A stretch of 39,666 nucleotides of DNA. It comes from UBA9647 sp049522195 (GTDB lineage Bacteria; Bacteroidota; Ignavibacteria; UBA10030). Numbering within the stretch: the first letter of the stretch is position 1; the number at the start of each line of letters is the position of its first letter. This document shows positions 26,062 through 34,581 of this stretch, piece by piece. The stretch lies in assembly GCA_049522195.1 (NCBI GenBank), contig JBEKOB010000035.1:1-39666 (forward strand). Reading direction: 5' to 3'. A program made the translations under genes and the position numbers. Below the pieces are notes generated by a model, which was not told where the DNA came from, did no database searches, and saw only the letters and a list, made by a program, of their open reading frames with translations.

Positions 26062-28791
26062 TTAGAAGAGATCCGGGTACTTTCCTTTGAGCGAACGCAA
26101 ATCCTGTTCAGGGTTGATCTCAGGTATCTCGAGAATCACGAGCACAGCTAAGAGGCGCTCCCTGTCGGGCTGTTGCAGCTTCGCCTCTTCCCTGAGATAT
26201 TTTTTTGTTCCCAGAAACAACCACCCACTCTTGTAACCATTCGGGAGGGAACTGCAATCGTTCACAGTGCCCTTTAACCAGGCGTTTCCCTCCTGGCGTT
26301 CGCCGAGACAAAACTTCGAGGAAGCGATCACGAATTTCAGCGCCAGCCTGAAATAGGCAGGAATGTCGGGAATCCTGAGCACCTGAGTGGCCGATTCACA
26401 GGACTCTGCAAAATGTCCTGCGCAAAGACACGCCTCGGCAAAATTCGCCTTGATCGAACTATCTTCCGGCGCAATTTGGACTGCCTGCTTCAGCACATCA
26501 TAAGCTGACGAATAATCGAACCTGTGGTCGTGGTAGATCACCCCCATCAAATTGAGAACCGAGTAATCGCTGGGGGCTCGTTTGATATAGATTTGGCAAT
26601 TATCAATTGCATCGTCGAATTGCCCGATATTGTAGAAGTCAAACGCCAATGCTCGATAGGCAGAGTAGTAGTTCTTCTCGAGTTGGGTTGCTTTCTGGAG
26701 GTATGTGACCGCTTCCGTGTAATTCTCATCCCGTTCAAGATGGATTCCCTTTTCGTAGAATCGCCAGGCAAGATTGGCGCGAAAACGCTTGCTTTCACTT
26801 GTGTCAACTCCTGTTGCCTCCTCAATCAGTGCCACTTGATCTCGCCTTCCTTTCTCGAGCAGTGCTTTGATAATCGGGTCTGACAATTCCACCGGATCGA
26901 ATTTCCGCTCTAGCCCTTTCTTGTACAATTCGATCGCCTTGTCGTATTGATCCCACTTGACATATGTGCAGGCGAGGTTACTATAATATTGGGCACCTTG
27001 AACTCCCACTGCCCTAGCTCTCTCTTCCCTTGGGATGCTGTCAGCGCTCGCATATGTGGCCGTTTCTTGCTCGCCTTTGACTATTTCAACCTTCTCCGCT
27101 TGACGTGCGAGATCGTCTCTGCCAACGCCTCTGAATTGCGTTCCCGCTCCCCGCCACAAATTATCTGGATCAATGTTGTCGTCAAGCGCCTCCTTGTAAA
27201 TAGCGAAGGCCGAATCGTAATCTCCATGCACCATTAGAGTTGATAGCAACCATTGAGACTCGGCGCGCACCCGTTCTTTGTCCTTTCTTTGTCGGGCCGC
27301 ATGCAGCGAATCTTTATGAGACTCAATCAATCTCGCCTCTCGCAATTCAATTCTATAGTCCCGCAGGAAATTGACTCCCGGCGGAATCAGGATAAGCATC
27401 AAGACGATTGCAATAATCCAATTCCTCCGTCTCTTCCTCTCTCTGCGAACGGTTCGTATGGGTTCGACAAGGGTATCGTGGCTTAGCTCATAGTAGATCC
27501 GATCGCCGCGTGACTCCGAACGCAACAGCCGCAGATCCACAAGACTCTGCAACACATCATGTTTCAGCCTGGTCTTCCGCTGGATGTACTCTTCTGCATG
27601 GCTCAGTCTTAGCCCGGGAGCAATGATCAAGTGGGATTCACAGAGCTCTCGCACTTTTCTTCTCGTCCAGACAGAAGGCAGACTCTTCACCTGTTCCCTG
27701 TAAAAATTCTTGAGGATGCGTTTCATCCCCTCCCGCCCGCCCAGATCCGCAGGCGCGATCGTAACCTTAGCACGCTCTTGATCAGTTTTGCGTCCTCCAA
27801 CGACCTCGGTCTCGATATATTGACAGAGAAGCTGAAGTTGGAACGGCTCGACCTCATCTGTTGGTTTGCCCCAATCCTCTTCTCGATGAAGCCTCAGAGC
27901 CTTCAGCACCCTCTGCAGAATCCAGACGAATAGGCCTCTTCTGGCTTTTTCCTCTCTGCTCAACCGTCTGCACAGAAAGTCCAACATCTCCTTGACTGTC
28001 TGCGGCTCGTAGTCAATGACGGCACTTTGGATTTTCTCATTCTCGATCGTCGCGGGCTTGACAATTGCCTCCTCAGCCTCTTTCCGTTTAAGTGGCAGAA
28101 GCCGGAATCGCTTATCCAGAATCTCTGGAATCTCTCTTGAGAATTCCTCCAGGAGCCCAAGGTAGTCCTCTCGGATGGATAGAACAATCCTGACTTTTGG
28201 GGGTGCAGCGCTGTACGAAGATCGTTCGGCCAACACTTGCGCCGTAAGCAAGGCTTGAGGTACCCTACCACGTACGATATCTGCCAGTTGTGCGATGAAC
28301 TCCTGCCGCTGTGAAGAGTTGTGGAGAGTAAACAGCTCCTCAAACTGATCGAATACCAGGACAGGTGTCAGCAAGGCGTCTTCATGTGACCAAACCTCTG
28401 CGAGTTTGAAAAACTCCCACAGGAGTCCCTTCGGTCCGGGAGTGTATTCATATCCGAATTTTTCTTTGCACGTTTTTCCAAAATCCTCCATTGCGGTATA
28501 TACCGCCATGATTGGATCAGTCCCCTTCTCGGTGAATGTAATCCTGATTGGAACATGATCTTCATCTCTCAGCCTTGGCATGAGCCCCGCATTCAGGAGG
28601 GATGTCTTTCCCATCCCCGACTTGGCGAAAACTACGACAAGTCTTTCCGTCAACACCAGGTGAAGGAGTGATTCTATCTCTCGAGACCGTCCAGAAAACA
28701 GCAATTTGTGGACTTCATTGTCTTGGTACGGATGAGAACCCGGGTATCTTCGAACACCCAGGGAACTCTCGGTTTGAGATTTGGTTTCCAT
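26062..28791 (-). CDS. nSTAND-type NTPase with membrane segment and C-terminal TPR repeats
   Basis: A 909-residue STAND (AP-ATPase-like) protein. N-terminal 'YPGSHPYQDNEVHKLLFSGR' leads into Walker A 'AKSGMGKTSLL' (56-66; first Gly replaced by Ala), Walker B 'VLVFDQFEELF' (144-154), sensor 'VLSIREDYLG' (203-212) and 'LDKRFRLLPL' (225-234). 'YELSHDTLVEPI' (about 434-445) is the usual nSTAND end of the ATPase/winged-helix block. It is followed by a basic stretch and one hydrophobic segment (457-475). The rest is alpha-helical with TPR repeats (about 590-840, for example 'AIELYKKGLERKF'), a ligand-sensing module. It starts 12 bases after the SIR2-TIR stop, with GAGG near that stop, so the two are co-translated. 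STAND proteins oligomerise on sensing a trigger; the trigger is unknown. Confidence 0.9.
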   Translation of the reverse strand: METKSQTESSLGVRRYPGSHPYQDNEVHKLLFSGRSREIESLLHLVLTERLVVVFAKSGMGKTSLLNAGLMPRLRDEDHVPIRITFTEKGTDPIMAVYTAMEDFGKTCKEKFGYEYTPGPKGLLWEFFKLAEVWSHEDALLTPVLVFDQFEELFTLHNSSQRQEFIAQLADIVRGRVPQALLTAQVLAERSSYSAAPPKVRIVLSIREDYLGLLEEFSREIPEILDKRFRLLPLKRKEAEEAIVKPATIENEKIQSAVIDYEPQTVKEMLDFLCRRLSREEKARRGLFVWILQRVLKALRLHREEDWGKPTDEVEPFQLQLLCQYIETEVVGGRKTDQERAKVTIAPADLGGREGMKRILKNFYREQVKSLPSVWTRRKVRELCESHLIIAPGLRLSHAEEYIQRKTRLKHDVLQSLVDLRLLRSESRGDRIYYELSHDTLVEPIRTVRRERKRRRNWIIAIVLMLILIPPGVNFLRDYRIELREARLIESHKDSLHAARQRKDKERVRAESQWLLSTLMVHGDYDSAFAIYKEALDDNIDPDNLWRGAGTQFRGVGRDDLARQAEKVEIVKGEQETATYASADSIPREERARAVGVQGAQYYSNLACTYVKWDQYDKAIELYKKGLERKFDPVELSDPIIKALLEKGRRDQVALIEEATGVDTSESKRFRANLAWRFYEKGIHLERDENYTEAVTYLQKATQLEKNYYSAYRALAFDFYNIGQFDDAIDNCQIYIKRAPSDYSVLNLMGVIYHDHRFDYSSAYDVLKQAVQIAPEDSSIKANFAEACLCAGHFAESCESATQVLRIPDIPAYFRLALKFVIASSKFCLGERQEGNAWLKGTVNDCSSLPNGYKSGWLFLGTKKYLREEAKLQQPDRERLLAVLVILEIPEINPEQDLRSLKGKYPDLF

Positions 28792-28803
28792 CGTCGTAGT
28801 TCC

Positions 28804-30147
28804 TCATCTCTGCTGGTCACGTTTTATGCTACTTATCAAATCATCCATTCCGCCCTCTCCCCTCAAATCAATGGCCTGGTACTCCGACAACTCGGGGATC
28901 AATAGAGAGTCATCTATGCGCACGGGTATGATAAACTTCTTGTTGCTGCTCTTTCTGACTTTCAGTTGGCGATCAAGTGCCCAATTGATTTCTGTATTGA
29001 CGAAGCCCTCTACCTTTTCGACCAACGCAGTGCTTTGTATCACCACGAAGTGGTCAATGCCGCCCTGAATCGCCTTCTCGATTTCTGCCCTCCATCGCCC
29101 TCCGCCCTCCAGGTTCTTTCTATCCAGCCAAGGCTGCAGGCCCGCCTTCTCAAGTTGATCATAGAGGTTTGCTGCATTGTCTTTGTTTTCACTGGCGTGA
29201 CAGATGAACACAACTCCTTTCCGCAGAGCAGGTTGTGCACTTTGAAGCTCCGCCCCCTGGTCCTCCTTGTGCTTCAACTCATATTGTCTTCGAAGCTCCT
29301 TCGCAAAGACCTCCAGGTTTTTGTCACAGATCTTGATCTTGTAGTCACTGTTATAGAAATACACCCTGTCTTCTTCAGAAACCCTCCGATCAGGCAAGAA
29401 TTGTTCCAGGGCAAAGGAGCGCCCCTCCTTCTTGTGCAGCGCAAGCACGTGGAGCAAAACACGCAGGTACCAATGCTTGAATCCAAAACCAAGGAAGAGA
29501 AAGCTTTTCTCCTTTCTTCGGATCTCTTCCAGGAGATTCCTTGGAAGAGACGGCCTGCTTGATCCCACCTTCATCAGGAAATCGATGAGATCGTCTTCCG
29601 AGAGAACCAGGGAAACGGAATCATCTACGCTCCCGTACAAGTGAAAAACCAACGGTTGTTGCTTTGTACCTTCTGGTATACTGTCAGGCTGTGGGCCGTG
29701 GAGGTTGTACCACTTGACAATCGGGTTCTTCCCCGCGTTCTTGAAACTTTGATACATGAGGGAGTCGGGAGTGGAGACGATCGTCAAATAGAAGGGGAGC
29801 GCCGCGAGATCTCTATGGAACTCGCTCGTGTCCTTTCGTCGCGCCGTGTAGAAATCCACAACTGCCGGCATGAGTTCCTCGTGAGCCTTGACTCCTTCGG
29901 TGATAAGGCACAAGGCCACCTGGGCCAGATTGGTGAGATCGACCTTCCACTTCTCGATGGCGGTCCTGCTCTCTCCACTCTCATCGCTCGCAACCAGCTT
30001 CTTCGCCAGCACTTCAGTAAGCGGCCTGGTCAAATCACCTTCTCTCTCAAATGAGGCCTCTGGCCCCAGCATGAGAATGCAGTTGCCGTTTTTGATCGCA
30101 TAGATGAGTGTCTGCCAGTCATTATCTTTCCATTCACGATATTCCAT
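28804..30147 (-). CDS. SIR2-like/TIR domain fusion protein
   Basis: A 447-residue protein with two NAD-linked domains. N-terminal SIR2-like region (1-290): 'NCILMLGPEAS' (22-32), 'YLTIVSTPDSLMYQSF' (120-135), 'KWYNLHG' (145-151), 'FHLYGSVDDSVSLVLSEDDL' (168-187) and 'FLFLGFGFKHWYLRVLL' (216-232). This is a divergent SIR2-like subfamily; the usual TN.D motif is replaced by TPDSL, so NAD hydrolysis by this half is uncertain. C-terminal TIR domain (309-447): 'KGVVFICHASENKDNA', 'AGLQPWLDRKNL', 'RWRAEIEKAI', and 'VNTEINWAL' with the Glu at the catalytic position (Glu386). GGAG sits seven bases before ATG 30147. With the STAND partner it suggests a defence or cell-death module (inference). Confidence 0.9.
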   Translation of the reverse strand: MEYREWKDNDWQTLIYAIKNGNCILMLGPEASFEREGDLTRPLTEVLAKKLVASDESGESRTAIEKWKVDLTNLAQVALCLITEGVKAHEELMPAVVDFYTARRKDTSEFHRDLAALPFYLTIVSTPDSLMYQSFKNAGKNPIVKWYNLHGPQPDSIPEGTKQQPLVFHLYGSVDDSVSLVLSEDDLIDFLMKVGSSRPSLPRNLLEEIRRKEKSFLFLGFGFKHWYLRVLLHVLALHKKEGRSFALEQFLPDRRVSEEDRVYFYNSDYKIKICDKNLEVFAKELRRQYELKHKEDQGAELQSAQPALRKGVVFICHASENKDNAANLYDQLEKAGLQPWLDRKNLEGGGRWRAEIEKAIQGGIDHFVVIQSTALVEKVEGFVNTEINWALDRQLKVRKSSNKKFIIPVRIDDSLLIPELSEYQAIDLRGEGGMDDLISSIKRDQQR

Positions 30148-30549
30148 GGTCTAGCTCCTTCAAGAGATGCTTGTCAACTCCTGCTGCGCTCAAGATCCTG
30201 CAGCTCGGTCAAAGCACAGTGTTTGTTTCGAATGATACGTCCTATCGATACTGTTCATCGCAGATTGTTCGCTCCAACACCCATTCTCCCGACTTCTCGG
30301 CCCGGATCCGAAACGCATGCCGCCATACCCTTTCAGTCGATCCATGACAGTCTCAACTACCCTAACCCCTTTGGACGTAGATCTTATGAACACGGAAAAA
30401 CAGATTATACTACGCCTCTCGATGTTGCCTCAGGACAAGATATAAGCAGCGACTACCTCGGTTTCTGTCAAAATCAGAAAATGATTCCGCGTTCGACTGA
30501 TGTGCGTTGGAATCACGTTTCTGTCTGAGCATTCAAAAGTGGAGACCCG
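30148..30549. other. Promoter region of the SIR2-TIR/STAND unit
   Basis: About 400 bases with no supported gene. It separates the defence-like unit from the DUF1360 gene on the same strand and should carry its promoter. The short open frames across it look non-coding. Confidence 0.4.
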
Positions 30550-30852
30550 TCATTTTCCTGTCTTCTGCATCACCCAGCAGAGAGCAATCCACTGGAAGGC
30601 GCTCACCCATGCGACGATGAACGCAGTGCAGAAATAGTCGAGAACTGGTACACTTCGAAATACTCGCGCCGGGAACAATGCGACGAGAGCGAAGGCAACC
30701 CAATATCCAAAGCAGTAGCCGCACGAGAATAGTTCGCCGATGAAGGGATTCTTCGCAATCGCCCAGTCGCGCAACGGCTTGAAGAGTTTCGTCTCGGTCA
30801 CAGTGAACGAGATTGATGCCGTGACGAGGGACAGATAGAGTATTTCTTCCAT
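30550..30852 (-). CDS. DUF1360-family small membrane protein
   Basis: A 100-residue protein with three hydrophobic stretches. 'TETKLFKPLRDWA' followed by 'NPFIGELFSCGYCFGYWVA' is the DUF1360 signature (paired Cys in SCxYC). Members are small membrane proteins of unknown role found in bacteria and phages. The start ATG 30852 lacks a strong ribosome site. It is downstream of the chitosanase gene on the same strand, with a hairpin between, and may be an independent gene or the tail of the accessory cluster. Confidence 0.75.
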   Translation of the reverse strand: MEEILYLSLVTASISFTVTETKLFKPLRDWAIAKNPFIGELFSCGYCFGYWVAFALVALFPARVFRSVPVLDYFCTAFIVAWVSAFQWIALCWVMQKTGK

Positions 30853-30994
30853 ATGTGCGTCAACAGCAGCCGGTGCGGCAGTGAGCGACAGGACGGAGCA
30901 TGAAACGCACGGAACAGGGCGAAACTGGATGAGATATCATGAGATTTCTTCCCTCCTCCATAGATATTGAAAATTAAGAACTGCTGGCAAGGTA

Positions 30995-31015
30995 GCTCAG
31001 AGCGCTGCTCCGAGC
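30995..31015 (-). terminator. Hairpin at the end of the chitosanase gene
   Basis: Nine-bp stem (GCTCGGAGC with GCTCTGAGC on the minus strand, one G-U pair, three-base loop) directly adjacent to the chitosanase stop. The following bases are only weakly T-rich, so it is a plausible but not certain terminator. Confidence 0.45.
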
Positions 31016-31948
31016 CTAGAGTCCCAACGCCGCACGCGTGGCTGGTCCGACGACACCGTCCGGCTTGAGACCTTTCGACCTTTGAAATGTTCTGACAGCA
31101 GTATCTGTTTCCTGGCCGAACACTCCGTCAGCATCCACTGGAATTCCCGTTTTCTTTAGCGCCTCTTGCATGGCCTTGATATCGTTTCCGCTCATCAGCG
31201 GCGTGGTCAGATAGAGCGTCCGCTGCGTGTTGTCATCCGCCGATGCCACAACCGGCGTACGTTCTTCGAGTGCATCCGCGTCAATAGTGACTCCGCGTAC
31301 CCGCAACGGGAGTTTCAGATCCCATAGAGCCGACGCTATCATCTGCTCGAAAGATTCCATACGGTACACCGTACGTTGGAGCAGTGGATTGGGACTGCTC
31401 CCCAGCCAGTTCTTCCGTGTCTTGACGTAGTTCTCTATCCACGGTCTTTCGCCTTTGACTCCGGCCGCACCGAACTGAGCATTCGTCTTGTCTCTGACCT
31501 TTTGCCATGATCCATGAATGCAACTGTCATACACAACTGCGGTGCTTAGCGGGTCGTTGAACCCGAGATTCGCGGCGGACTGAACAGCGGGATTCCAGTA
31601 CACGCTGTCAAAGAACTTGTTTTGGACATCGTGCATGACCGGATCGCCGCCGGCATCATGCAAGATGGTTCGGAGTGTTACATCGTTGTCAAGAGCCAGA
31701 TCGCATGCTGCCAGCCTGTTGAGGTATGTGTACAAATCTCCTGCGAACGATGCTCCGGGAGCTTCGCAATAGGCTTTCACGAGCAAATAGAGGTTTCCGC
31801 TGGCAAGCGTGGTTTGTGATCGGCCGTAGGTGAGATGACCAGCATCATTCCTCACGACGGTAACCTGTCCATAGTCCCCCTGGACGGATCCCGTTTCAAA
31901 GATATTGACGATGGCTTGTGCGGTTTTCTTTTGGATGTCGGTGAGCAT
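31016..31948 (-). CDS. GH46-like chitosanase with C-terminal peptidoglycan-binding domain
   Basis: A 310-residue enzyme. The N-terminal 235 residues match GH46 chitosanases: 'AQAIVNIFETGSVQGDYGQV' with the catalytic Glu18, and 'NDAGHLTYGRSQTTLASGNL' with the catalytic Asp35 (spacing 17, close to the 18 of Streptomyces N174). The C-terminal 65 residues are a PG_binding_1 domain ('IKAMQEALKKTGIPVDADGV', 'GLKPDGVVGPATRAALGL'). The family hydrolyses chitosan; with a peptidoglycan-binding tail it could target chitosan-like or wall polymers. There is no signal peptide: the protein starts straight at the catalytic fold, with AGGAA seven bases before ATG 31948. In an eCIS-type locus that suggests delivery by the injection system or by lysis (inference). 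Confidence 0.88.
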   Translation of the reverse strand: MLTDIQKKTAQAIVNIFETGSVQGDYGQVTVVRNDAGHLTYGRSQTTLASGNLYLLVKAYCEAPGASFAGDLYTYLNRLAACDLALDNDVTLRTILHDAGGDPVMHDVQNKFFDSVYWNPAVQSAANLGFNDPLSTAVVYDSCIHGSWQKVRDKTNAQFGAAGVKGERPWIENYVKTRKNWLGSSPNPLLQRTVYRMESFEQMIASALWDLKLPLRVRGVTIDADALEERTPVVASADDNTQRTLYLTTPLMSGNDIKAMQEALKKTGIPVDADGVFGQETDTAVRTFQRSKGLKPDGVVGPATRAALGL

Positions 31949-32222
31949 GGTTAGGTTCCTTTTCTGAAGTTGGGTCGGAAGAGAATGTTAACTGGAGAGT
32001 GTCACATGGTCCCTGCCCTGGGTAAGCCCAGGCTTCCAGGTACCCGGTAGTGTTATTACGATCCTGGTGCGTGTGACTTGAAGTTATGAACGTTACTTTT
32101 GAGCTTGTTTACTCACATTGCGTTATCCCCCTGATTGGCCTTATCACAAAACAAAGTTCGCACTAGACTGTTCTATCGATGGCTCTTACAAATACGTGGC
32201 AAGTACATTCTGAGTATCTGTT

Positions 32223-32432
32223 TTATGCCCCAATGGCTAATCCCTCATAATTCTGCAGCATCTTTGTAAGAAAAAACACATCAGCCAACATCATGCAGCC
32301 TATCGTTGTGTAGTGAGCTATGTCATGACAAGAACCACCAGGAAGTAATCCAGCACTGGCCAACTCTAAAGCAGTCACAACTGTCAAACCACACCCCGCC
32401 TGAAGACAGGCTGGTCCAACACAACTCGTCAA
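32223..32432 (-). CDS. Small cysteine-rich hypothetical ORF after the DUF4157 gene
   Basis: A 69-residue frame starting with TTG at 32432, in the same reading frame as the DUF4157 gene and separated from its TAA by eight sense codons. It has five Cys, mostly in the first third ('SCVGPACLQAGCGL'), and one hydrophobic stretch ('IGCMMLADVFFL'). GGAGG lies 14 bases before the TTG, which is too far for a good site. It could be a small membrane or toxin-like protein, a lost C-terminal extension of the DUF4157 protein, or not a gene. Confidence 0.35.
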   Translation of the reverse strand: MTSCVGPACLQAGCGLTVVTALELASAGLLPGGSCHDIAHYTTIGCMMLADVFFLTKMLQNYEGLAIGA

Positions 32433-32456
32433 ATATCGTCTCAGCGCCTCCGGGCC

Positions 32457-34421
32457 TTACTTCACCCCATTGATAATGTCTTTCAGAGTCTTGAGCTGTT
32501 CGTTGGACAAGGCATCCACCATATCGTCATCTATGACCGTGACACCACTCTTCCAGTCACCTGTCCAGGCATGTCCCTCGACCGTCGAATAGAGGGACGG
32601 CCTACCGGAGACCGGCGTGCTTTTGAACAGACGGATGACTTTGTCACCTTCAGCCTCGGTGCAATAGCTTCCACTGATCAGCCTTTTCACCCAGTGCGCT
32701 TTCATTGCAGGACTCAGCGCTCGGGTGTCATCGTCGGACAGGCTGTCCATCACATCTTCTATCTCGTCGATGTCGTTGAGCCACACTGTCTCTAGGACGG
32801 TTCTTTTCCATCCGCCGTCGAACGGCAGAGCCATGCCCTGGTTTTCTGCGGGGAAGTTGGCCGCGCTGGGAGATGCACCTGCAGCTTGAAGCGCCAAGTA
32901 AGCGCATGTACAACAATTGAATGATACAAGATTGTAGTTCGAAGGCTTGCACAGCCGTACGTAATTCTGGCGAACTATGTTGGGATCAACATCATAGGTA
33001 GCGGTGCACTTTGTTTCCTTGGTAGGATCAGGATCCATTTCCCCACTAACGCTGTTGTCATACGTGATCGTGCTCGGGTCAGGCTTCTTGATGTTAGCCG
33101 GGTCCGCTGCGACCACGTCCGGGTGCCCCCAAACAAAGCAATGTCTGGCCGGCACAAAGCCCCCCACGACCCCCTGGAAATCGCGATGGCACAGCGTTGA
33201 AACGAATTTTCGCTTTGCGTCCTGGGCTGGTCTAGCGGGGGCTCCTTCTTGCTTTGTATCCGCAACTGCTTTCGCAGAGGCCTGCAGAGTACTAATGACG
33301 ACACGTCGATTTTTCTCAAGGGAAGTAAGAGAGAATTCACTTGTCTCCCCGTGGGCGATAGTTTTGATCTTGCCGACTGGGATGCCATTTTTTATGAGGC
33401 GGTCTCTTGCTTCTTCCGCCCGATCACATGAGAGCCGCCAGTTAAGCTCTTCTGGTCCGTCTGTGCTCGCATAGCCGTCAACGCTTACATCCGTCTGCGA
33501 TCCTCCAGTAATCCACTCTCCGGCAAAACGCGCAATGACTTCCTCGGACTCCGTTGTGAGCGACGTTGACGACAAGCCAAAAAGCAAGTCAACTCCCGAG
33601 GCATGACCTTCTCCCCTGGCGACGATGCACGCCAACCCGGAAGGCGCTGCACTCCCGTTGGCCTTACGATGTACAGAATCGCCATGAGATTCGGACCGCT
33701 CCTGCTGAATCAGGTGAATGAGCTCGTGCGCAATTAACCTCTTTCCACAATCAGTGTCGGGCGAATACGAGCCCGGACCAAAGACGACATCATTTCCACG
33801 GGTGAAGGCCCTCGCATTTAGAGACTCCGCAACTTCAGCCGCGCGCGGATCAGTATGCACCCGCACTCGGCTGAAGTCATAGCCGAAGCGCGGCTCAAAG
33901 AATGAACGGGTTGCCGGGGAAAGGCGCTCTCCGCCGCCTCCGGGAGACCGGACTAATCGCAAGAGGTCTGCCGACAAGTGCGGAGTTCGACCACTATCCT
34001 TCTTGGCCTGAACAGTTGTTTCCTCAGGGCTCTCTTCGTCTTCCTTACGTTGCATCAGAGGCGTGCTAATGAGAGGTCTTAATTGAGCGGATCCGCCATT
34101 TTCACAGGCTCGATCCTTCGCACAAGAATAAGGTGATTTCGTCCCGATAGAAGGCTCAGCCATCTGCATCACCTCATCTGCGACACGGTCGGCTTCCTGC
34201 TCGTAGACATCGTCCGGCTGACTGATGGTGAGCTTGGCTTGGATAAGGCCTGAGCTGAGTAGTCTACCCGCCGCCTGATTACCGACGGTGCGATGAAGAG
34301 ACAAAACCTGATCGGAAGAGTTACTCGGAGTGAGAGTATTATCCGGCTTACTCCCCGCCAAAGACGCGGTGTCTTTTCTTATTGCAGCCTTGTCCGTTAA
34401 AGCGGTCACCTGTAAGCTCAT
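32457..34421 (-). CDS. DUF4157-OmpA multidomain protein, probable eCIS cargo
   Basis: A 654-residue protein without signal peptide. Order: a low-complexity N-terminus with the family run 'QPDDVYEQEADRVADEVM' (68-85); DUF4157 (about 165-242; 'FFEPRFGYDFSRVRVHTD', then the HELIH zinc-protease-like motif at 232-236); an OmpA-type domain (about 270-380; 'SVDGYASTDGPEELNWRLS', 'NRRVVIS'); and a C-terminal region (about 400-654) of no recognised family with Cys and His clusters, including 'SFNCCTCAYLALQAAG' (500-515), which recalls NC-type thiol-hydrolase motifs. DUF4157 is strongly associated with contractile-injection loci and marks their effectors. The C-terminal region is the likely effector (inference). 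Confidence 0.85.
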   Translation of the reverse strand: MSLQVTALTDKAAIRKDTASLAGSKPDNTLTPSNSSDQVLSLHRTVGNQAAGRLLSSGLIQAKLTISQPDDVYEQEADRVADEVMQMAEPSIGTKSPYSCAKDRACENGGSAQLRPLISTPLMQRKEDEESPEETTVQAKKDSGRTPHLSADLLRLVRSPGGGGERLSPATRSFFEPRFGYDFSRVRVHTDPRAAEVAESLNARAFTRGNDVVFGPGSYSPDTDCGKRLIAHELIHLIQQERSESHGDSVHRKANGSAAPSGLACIVARGEGHASGVDLLFGLSSTSLTTESEEVIARFAGEWITGGSQTDVSVDGYASTDGPEELNWRLSCDRAEEARDRLIKNGIPVGKIKTIAHGETSEFSLTSLEKNRRVVISTLQASAKAVADTKQEGAPARPAQDAKRKFVSTLCHRDFQGVVGGFVPARHCFVWGHPDVVAADPANIKKPDPSTITYDNSVSGEMDPDPTKETKCTATYDVDPNIVRQNYVRLCKPSNYNLVSFNCCTCAYLALQAAGASPSAANFPAENQGMALPFDGGWKRTVLETVWLNDIDEIEDVMDSLSDDDTRALSPAMKAHWVKRLISGSYCTEAEGDKVIRLFKSTPVSGRPSLYSTVEGHAWTGDWKSGVTVIDDDMVDALSNEQLKTLKDIINGVK

Positions 34422-34581
34422 TGCCAGTCCCGCCCACAGTTAGATTCTTGGATCGCAATTCAACTCCACGGATCTCTTAGTCACCTTACCTTTTTGTTTT
34501 CCTTCGCGATCTGGTAGACCCCAAGCTCTGCAGCGTTCCCCTCTTGAGGCCAGTTCGAAGGATCCGCTGCAATTCAGGGAA

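Noticed and set aside
26062..30147. Thoeris system
   Set aside because: Thoeris has separate ThsA (SIR2 plus SLOG) and ThsB (TIR) proteins; here SIR2-like and TIR are fused and the partner is a STAND ATPase.
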